NCBI GenBank assembly: GCA_021797955.1
Contig: JAJZYV010000028.1
Location: 1 to 10,359, forward strand
DNA length: 10,359 bases
Origin: Thermoplasmata archaeon
GTDB taxonomy: Archaea > Thermoplasmatota > Thermoplasmata > Thermoplasmatales > Thermoplasmataceae
Direction: 5' to 3'
The notes beneath the pieces were generated by a model. That model worked only from the letters and a program-made list of their open reading frames with translations, did no database searches and was not told where the DNA came from. Positions 7,103-10,359 of the stretch are shown here, in pieces. The translations under genes and the position numbers were made by a program. Each line of letters starts with the position of its first letter. Positions within the stretch are counted from its first letter, which is position 1.

Positions 7103-8050
7103 ATGACTAACATCCTTATTACAGGCTCATCTGGTCAAATAGGATCTGAACTAATCGATTATCTTCTTGCAAGCTATGATGGTCAAATCATTGCTACAGA
7201 TATTAAGAAAGTGGAAAATTTTAAGGCCGATGGAAGGGTTAAATTCGAAACTTTGGATATTAGGGACTGGACTAAGCTTTACGGACTTATTGACCAATAC
7301 CAGATAAGTGAAATCTACCATCTTGCTTCAATCCTTTCTGCAAGTGGTGAGAAGGACCCTTTTCTGGCCTACAACGTGAATCTCACGGGAACGGTCAATG
7401 TGTTAAATGCTTCAGTTGCCAAGAAAATTGATAAGTTATTCATTCCATCCAGTATAGCCGTATACGGTCCAGAGGCAGAAAAAAACAACGCAGGAACTCG
7501 TCATAGTTCCATACCAACTACCATGTATGGAATCACCAAGTTGAGCGCTGAGATGCTTTGCCAGTACTACAATAGAAAATATGATCTGGATGTGAGAAGC
7601 ATACGCTTTCCGGGTGTAATAAGTTCAAAAGTTTCTCCAACGGCAGGGACCACTGACTTTTCTGTTGAAATGATAAAAAGCGCTGTTGGAGGGAAAAACT
7701 ACACCTGCTACCTTAAAAAGGAAACCAGTTTGCCGATGGTTTATATGGAGGATGCAATGCGTTCAACACTCCGATTAATGGCCACTCCGCGGGACTCAAT
7801 CAAAATTCGTACCTCGTACAATATAATGGGGTATTCCATGACTTGCGAGGAATTAGAGGATGAGATCAGAAAGACATATCCTGAGTTTAAGGTAAACTAT
7901 GTTCCAGATTACAGACAGAAAATAGCAGACACATGGCCCCAATCTGTAGATGTGTCAGATGCTAAACGAGATTGGAACTTCAGCGCCAACTTTAACCTGG
8001 AAAAAACAGTGAATGAAATGATCCACAACCTAAAGCTGGACATGAATTGA
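7103..8050 (+). CDS. tdh: L-threonine 3-dehydrogenase, short-chain (epimerase-like) type
   Basis: This NAD-dependent enzyme oxidises L-threonine to 2-amino-3-ketobutyrate, the first step to glycine and acetyl-CoA. It belongs to the extended short-chain dehydrogenase family, not the zinc-dependent one, and its sequence strongly recalls the Thermoplasma volcanium enzyme. Counting from the upstream ATG (7088), the Gly-rich loop is GSSGQIG (13-19), with Asp38 after the second strand as the likely NAD ribose contact. HLASILSASGEKDP (78-91), PSS (120-122), the catalytic Tyr147-x3-Lys151 in MYGITK, and FPGVISSKVSPTAGTTD are all present. Two starts are possible, 7088 and 7103. I prefer 7103 (315 residues, starting MTNILITGSSG) because of the TATA box spacing and the short N-terminus of relatives. 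The stop is two bases from the end of the convergent sufR-like gene. Confidence 0.93.
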   Translation: MTNILITGSSGQIGSELIDYLLASYDGQIIATDIKKVENFKADGRVKFETLDIRDWTKLYGLIDQYQISEIYHLASILSASGEKDPFLAYNVNLTGTVNVLNASVAKKIDKLFIPSSIAVYGPEAEKNNAGTRHSSIPTTMYGITKLSAEMLCQYYNRKYDLDVRSIRFPGVISSKVSPTAGTTDFSVEMIKSAVGGKNYTCYLKKETSLPMVYMEDAMRSTLRLMATPRDSIKIRTSYNIMGYSMTCEELEDEIRKTYPEFKVNYVPDYRQKIADTWPQSVDVSDAKRDWNFSANFNLEKTVNEMIHNLKLDMN

Positions 8051-8052
8051 TT

Positions 8053-8745
8053 TCACTGTGGTTGGTTTAGGTCCACTTCAACTACACATTTATTGCTTCC
8101 TTCTGAGAATTTTTCAACTAACGTGAACCTATTTTCTACGGATTTTTGAATAAGATCTTTTCCAAGAACATCGCATATCACATTTCTGTTATTTTTTGCA
8201 ATTTCATAAAAAATACAGTTATGCCTTATGATCCTTACAGTTTCACCATCTACTTCCATTTTAGCGTAATATCCCAGATTGTTAAGTGCGTCCACAAAGC
8301 TCCTGAGCTTGGCAATCTTTTCTTCTCTGTTCTTAGAAACACCTGTAGAGTCTATCAAACCTGCCTTTTCCATTAGCCTGTCAGCCACTCTTCCTAGAAT
8401 CAGATTTAATTTCATTTCACCGTATTCTTTCTTTACCTCATCAAGGAAAGTCACCATTAGTTCTGGATATTTTTTTGGAAATAACTGCATTCCATAATTA
8501 GTAATTTCATAACATTTTGAGGGCCTGCCTGTAGGTTCCCTTTTGAAAAATGATTTAACGTATCCCTTTTTTTCAAGAAAGTCCATGTGCTCCTTAACTG
8601 CTGTCTTATTTATTCCAAGTTCATTTGAAAGAGAAGTAACACTCCTTTCCCCGCTTTCCAGCATTGAGAGTATACTAGATTTTACACTTCCCAGTAATGG
8701 ACTAACAGCCAGTTCACTTTCCATGTTATGATATCTAAAGTTCAT
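8053..8745 (-). CDS. sufR: SufR-like iron-sulfur-sensing transcriptional regulator
   Basis: This 230-residue DNA-binding protein has an N-terminal winged helix (about 18-85: SILSMLESGERSVTSLSNEL, then GINKTAVKEHMDFLEKKGYV, then GRPSKCYEIT as the wing). The C-terminal domain carries Cys177 (RHNC), Cys191 and Cys220. The spacings are C-x13-C-x28-C. In cyanobacterial SufR the pattern is C-x12-C-x13-C-x14-C, so the second-to-last spacing (28) is kept while the third Cys is replaced (Asn205 at that place). Such proteins bind a cluster and repress the suf operon when clusters are plentiful. The divergent position next to sufCB supports the same job here. The ATG at 8745 is taken as start; Met8 (8724) is an alternative, since a TATA-like TTAATATATG would place a leaderless start near it. 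Confidence 0.85.
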   Translation of the reverse strand: MNFRYHNMESELAVSPLLGSVKSSILSMLESGERSVTSLSNELGINKTAVKEHMDFLEKKGYVKSFFKREPTGRPSKCYEITNYGMQLFPKKYPELMVTFLDEVKKEYGEMKLNLILGRVADRLMEKAGLIDSTGVSKNREEKIAKLRSFVDALNNLGYYAKMEVDGETVRIIRHNCIFYEIAKNNRNVICDVLGKDLIQKSVENRFTLVEKFSEGSNKCVVEVDLNQPQ

Positions 8746-8775
8746 ATATTAAGTTTATTCATTATAGACATAAGA

Positions 8776-8797
8776 AAGTGTTTAAATAACTTAAAGT
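8776..8797. promoter_or_regulatory. sufC TATA box with flanking symmetry, candidate SufR operator
   Basis: TTTAAATA (8781-8788) is centred about 25 bases before the sufC ATG, fitting a leaderless transcript. It is flanked by AAGT (8776-8779) and ACTT (8789-8792), an inverted repeat with 9 bases between the arms. ACTT-A-AAGT (8789-8797) forms a second, overlapping palindrome. This is the only clear symmetry in the 64-base gap, so it is a candidate site for the divergent regulator. The TATA box reads similarly on the other strand and could also serve the regulator gene. The known cyanobacterial SufR site (CAAC-N6-GTTG) is not seen. Confidence 0.5.
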
Positions 8798-8809
8798 CAT
8801 TCTGGAACT

Positions 8810-9547
8810 ATGGTACAACTCAAGATTGAGAATCTTTCAGCAAGCGTGGAAGGAAAAAAGATCCTCAATGGTGTAAATTTGACAATAAATGGTGGAGAAA
8901 TTCACGCCCTTATGGGTCCAAATGGAGCTGGAAAGAGCACTCTCGGAAATGTGCTGATCGGTCATCCTAACTATGAAATTAATGGAGGTAGAATTCTTCT
9001 GGATGGGAAGGATTTAACGACAGAAACCCCAGAAATCAGAGCAAGATCTGGACTTTTCCTTGCCTTCCAAAGCCCGATTGCTATCCCAGGTGTCAAAATT
9101 TCATCCTTTTTGAGAACAGCCTACAAACAGTTGCACCCAGAAGATAAAAAGAGCATAACGGAGTTCTTTAATGAAGTTAAGGAACACCTCAGACTCGTGG
9201 GACTGAACGAATCATTCATGTCAAGGTCTGTGAATGACGGATTTTCCGGTGGAGAAAGAAAGAGATTTGAGATTCTGCAAATGGCCGTTCTGAAGCCTAA
9301 AGTGATCGTATTGGCTGAAATTGATTCTGGTCTAGATGTTGACGCACTGAGATTTGTAGCAGAGGAAATAATAAAATATCACAACAGCGAAGTTGCTTTT
9401 CTTATTGTAACGCATTATCAAAGAATTCTCAAAAATATTGACCCTGATTTCGTTCATGTATTGGTAAATGGTAAAATCGCTAAAGATGGGGATAAGAGCC
9501 TTGCCCTTAAGATAGAAGAAGAAGGCTATGATTGGATAAGAGCGTGA
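8810..9547 (+). CDS. sufC: Fe-S cluster assembly ATPase SufC
   Basis: This 245-residue ABC-type ATPase of the SUF system works in the cytosol with SufB (and SufD where present) to drive cluster assembly. Walker A is GPNGAGKST (36-44), the Q-loop glutamine is Gln87 (AFQSP), the signature is FSGGERKR (145-152), the D-loop is SGLD (173-176) and the H-loop histidine is His202. The stretch EIDSGLDVDAL (170-180) is diagnostic of SufC. The Walker B motif reads VIVLAE (165-170): Ala169 (codon GCT, 9314-9316) replaces the nearly invariant aspartate that holds magnesium, while Glu170 is kept. All other motifs look intact and there is no frameshift. The start has a TATA box about 25 bases upstream and no ribosome site, as for a leaderless gene. 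It lies 4 bases upstream of sufB. Confidence 0.96.
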   Translation: MVQLKIENLSASVEGKKILNGVNLTINGGEIHALMGPNGAGKSTLGNVLIGHPNYEINGGRILLDGKDLTTETPEIRARSGLFLAFQSPIAIPGVKISSFLRTAYKQLHPEDKKSITEFFNEVKEHLRLVGLNESFMSRSVNDGFSGGERKRFEILQMAVLKPKVIVLAEIDSGLDVDALRFVAEEIIKYHNSEVAFLIVTHYQRILKNIDPDFVHVLVNGKIAKDGDKSLALKIEEEGYDWIRA

Positions 9548-9551
9548 TGTT

Positions 9552-10359
9552 ATGGAACCACAAATTACAAAAGAAGAGGAAATAGAAAGACTGGTAGAGA
9601 GTTTGAAAGATTCAAAGACTTCCGATTGGGAATTCAGGGATTCGTTTAGCCCTATTTATTCCACGGGTAAAGGGTTGAATAAGGCGGTGGTTGAAGAAAT
9701 TTCAGAGATTAAGAAAGAACCAGACTGGATGAGGAGATTGAGATTGAAAGCCTTGGAAATTTTTCAGTCAAAACCTATGCCTACTTGGGGTCCAGACCTG
9801 TCTGGAATAGACTGGGAAAACACAACTTACTACAATAAACCAGACGACAGAAAATCAAGAAACTGGGATGATGTTCCAGATCAGATAAAGGACACTTTCC
9901 AGAAACTCGGCATTCCTGAAATGGAACAGAAGTATCTGGCAGGATCGGTCGCTCAATATGAAAGCGAAGGTGTTTACCATTCGCTGAAAAAGGTTTGGGA
10001 AGATAAGGGAGTTGTTTTCATGGATCTTGACTCTGCAGTTAAGAATCATCCAGATCTCGTAAAGGACTACTTCTGTAAGGCTGTGCCGTTCACTGATAAT
10101 AAATTTGCTGCTTTGAATGGAGCGGTATGGAGCGGTGGATCGTTCCTTTATGTTCCAAAAGGGGTGCATATTGATATGCCACTGCAAACATATTTCAGGA
10201 TGAATAACGAGAGCACCGGTCAATTTGAGCATACAATAGTGGTAGGGGATGAGGGATCAAAGGTTCATTATATTGAAGGATGCACTGCCCCAAGATGGGA
10301 TAAGGATTCACTTCACAGCGCAATAGTGGAAATTTATGCACACAAGGACTCAGATGTAA
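9552..10359 (+). CDS. sufB: Fe-S cluster assembly scaffold SufB, 5' part
   Basis: The window ends inside this gene; 269 of roughly 470 codons are present. SufB forms the scaffold with SufC on which iron-sulfur clusters are built. Recognised family stretches are FQKLGIPEMEQKYLAGSVAQYE (116-137), DKGVVFMDLDSA (151-162), ALNGAVWSGGSFLYVPKGV (187-205), MPLQTYFRMN (209-218), GQFEHTIVVGDEGS (223-236) and YIEGCTAP (240-247). Cys244 lies in the conserved GCTAP and matches the position linked to cluster assembly in E. coli SufB. The ATG is 4 bases after the sufC stop. GTGAT, overlapping that stop, is a partial ribosome site, so the two genes are surely co-transcribed. The usual next gene, sufD or a sufS cysteine desulfurase, would lie beyond the edge. 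Confidence 0.97.
   Translation, partial: MEPQITKEEEIERLVESLKDSKTSDWEFRDSFSPIYSTGKGLNKAVVEEISEIKKEPDWMRRLRLKALEIFQSKPMPTWGPDLSGIDWENTTYYNKPDDRKSRNWDDVPDQIKDTFQKLGIPEMEQKYLAGSVAQYESEGVYHSLKKVWEDKGVVFMDLDSAVKNHPDLVKDYFCKAVPFTDNKFAALNGAVWSGGSFLYVPKGVHIDMPLQTYFRMNNESTGQFEHTIVVGDEGSKVHYIEGCTAPRWDKDSLHSAIVEIYAHKDSDV

Noticed and set aside
8738..8763. Two imperfect 13-base tandem units at the start of the sufR-like gene (AAGTTCATATATT and AAGTTTATTCATT)
   Set aside because: They match at only 10 of 13 positions in very AT-rich DNA and overlap the start codon; chance is the simpler explanation.
9855..10232. Minus-strand open frame of 125 codons opposite sufB
   Set aside because: The plus strand encodes uninterrupted, highly conserved SufB sequence; the opposite frame is a by-product of its codon use.
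1..10359. Search for CRISPR repeats, insertion-sequence ends, tRNA genes, toxin-antitoxin pairs or phage genes
   Set aside because: None was seen; the window reads as ordinary chromosomal metabolic, transport and iron-sulfur genes.

Overview
The window looks like a chromosomal segment of a moderately AT-rich archaeon, most likely of the order Thermoplasmatales. The threonine dehydrogenase closely resembles, from memory, the short-chain enzyme of Thermoplasma volcanium. Several genes have a TATA-like box centred about 25 bases before the start codon and no ribosome binding site, as expected for leaderless archaeal transcripts. The suf genes have the compact C-B order. The genus is not decided by the sequence. 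I see no insertion sequence, CRISPR array, tRNA or rRNA, and no clear sign of recent transfer.

Layout from left to right. The tail of an acetyl-CoA hydrolase/transferase gene (+ strand) is cut by the left edge. It converges with a CruF-like carotenoid membrane protein (- strand, TTG start). A 467-base gap holds both divergent promoters and leads to a 12-helix MFS transporter (+). The transporter's last 9 bases overlap the end of a GH15 glucoamylase/trehalase-type hydrolase (- strand). Upstream of that hydrolase on the same strand are purK and purE, which overlap by 23 bases and form the two-step carboxylation module of purine synthesis. A gap of about 360 bases separates purE from the divergent L-threonine 3-dehydrogenase gene (+). 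That gene ends two bases from a convergent SufR-like regulator (-). The regulator faces sufC and sufB (+) across 64 bases, and sufB runs off the right edge.

The best-connected unit is the iron-sulfur cluster module at the right. A SufR-type repressor with a winged-helix domain and three C-terminal cysteines is transcribed divergently from sufCB, which encodes the ATPase and scaffold of cluster assembly. The likely logic is cluster-sensing control of sufCB and of the regulator itself. SufC is odd: the Walker B aspartate is alanine. No wholly new system is evident. The points most worth checking are the SufC substitution, the SufR ligand set, the palindrome over the MFS TATA box, and the two long gaps.
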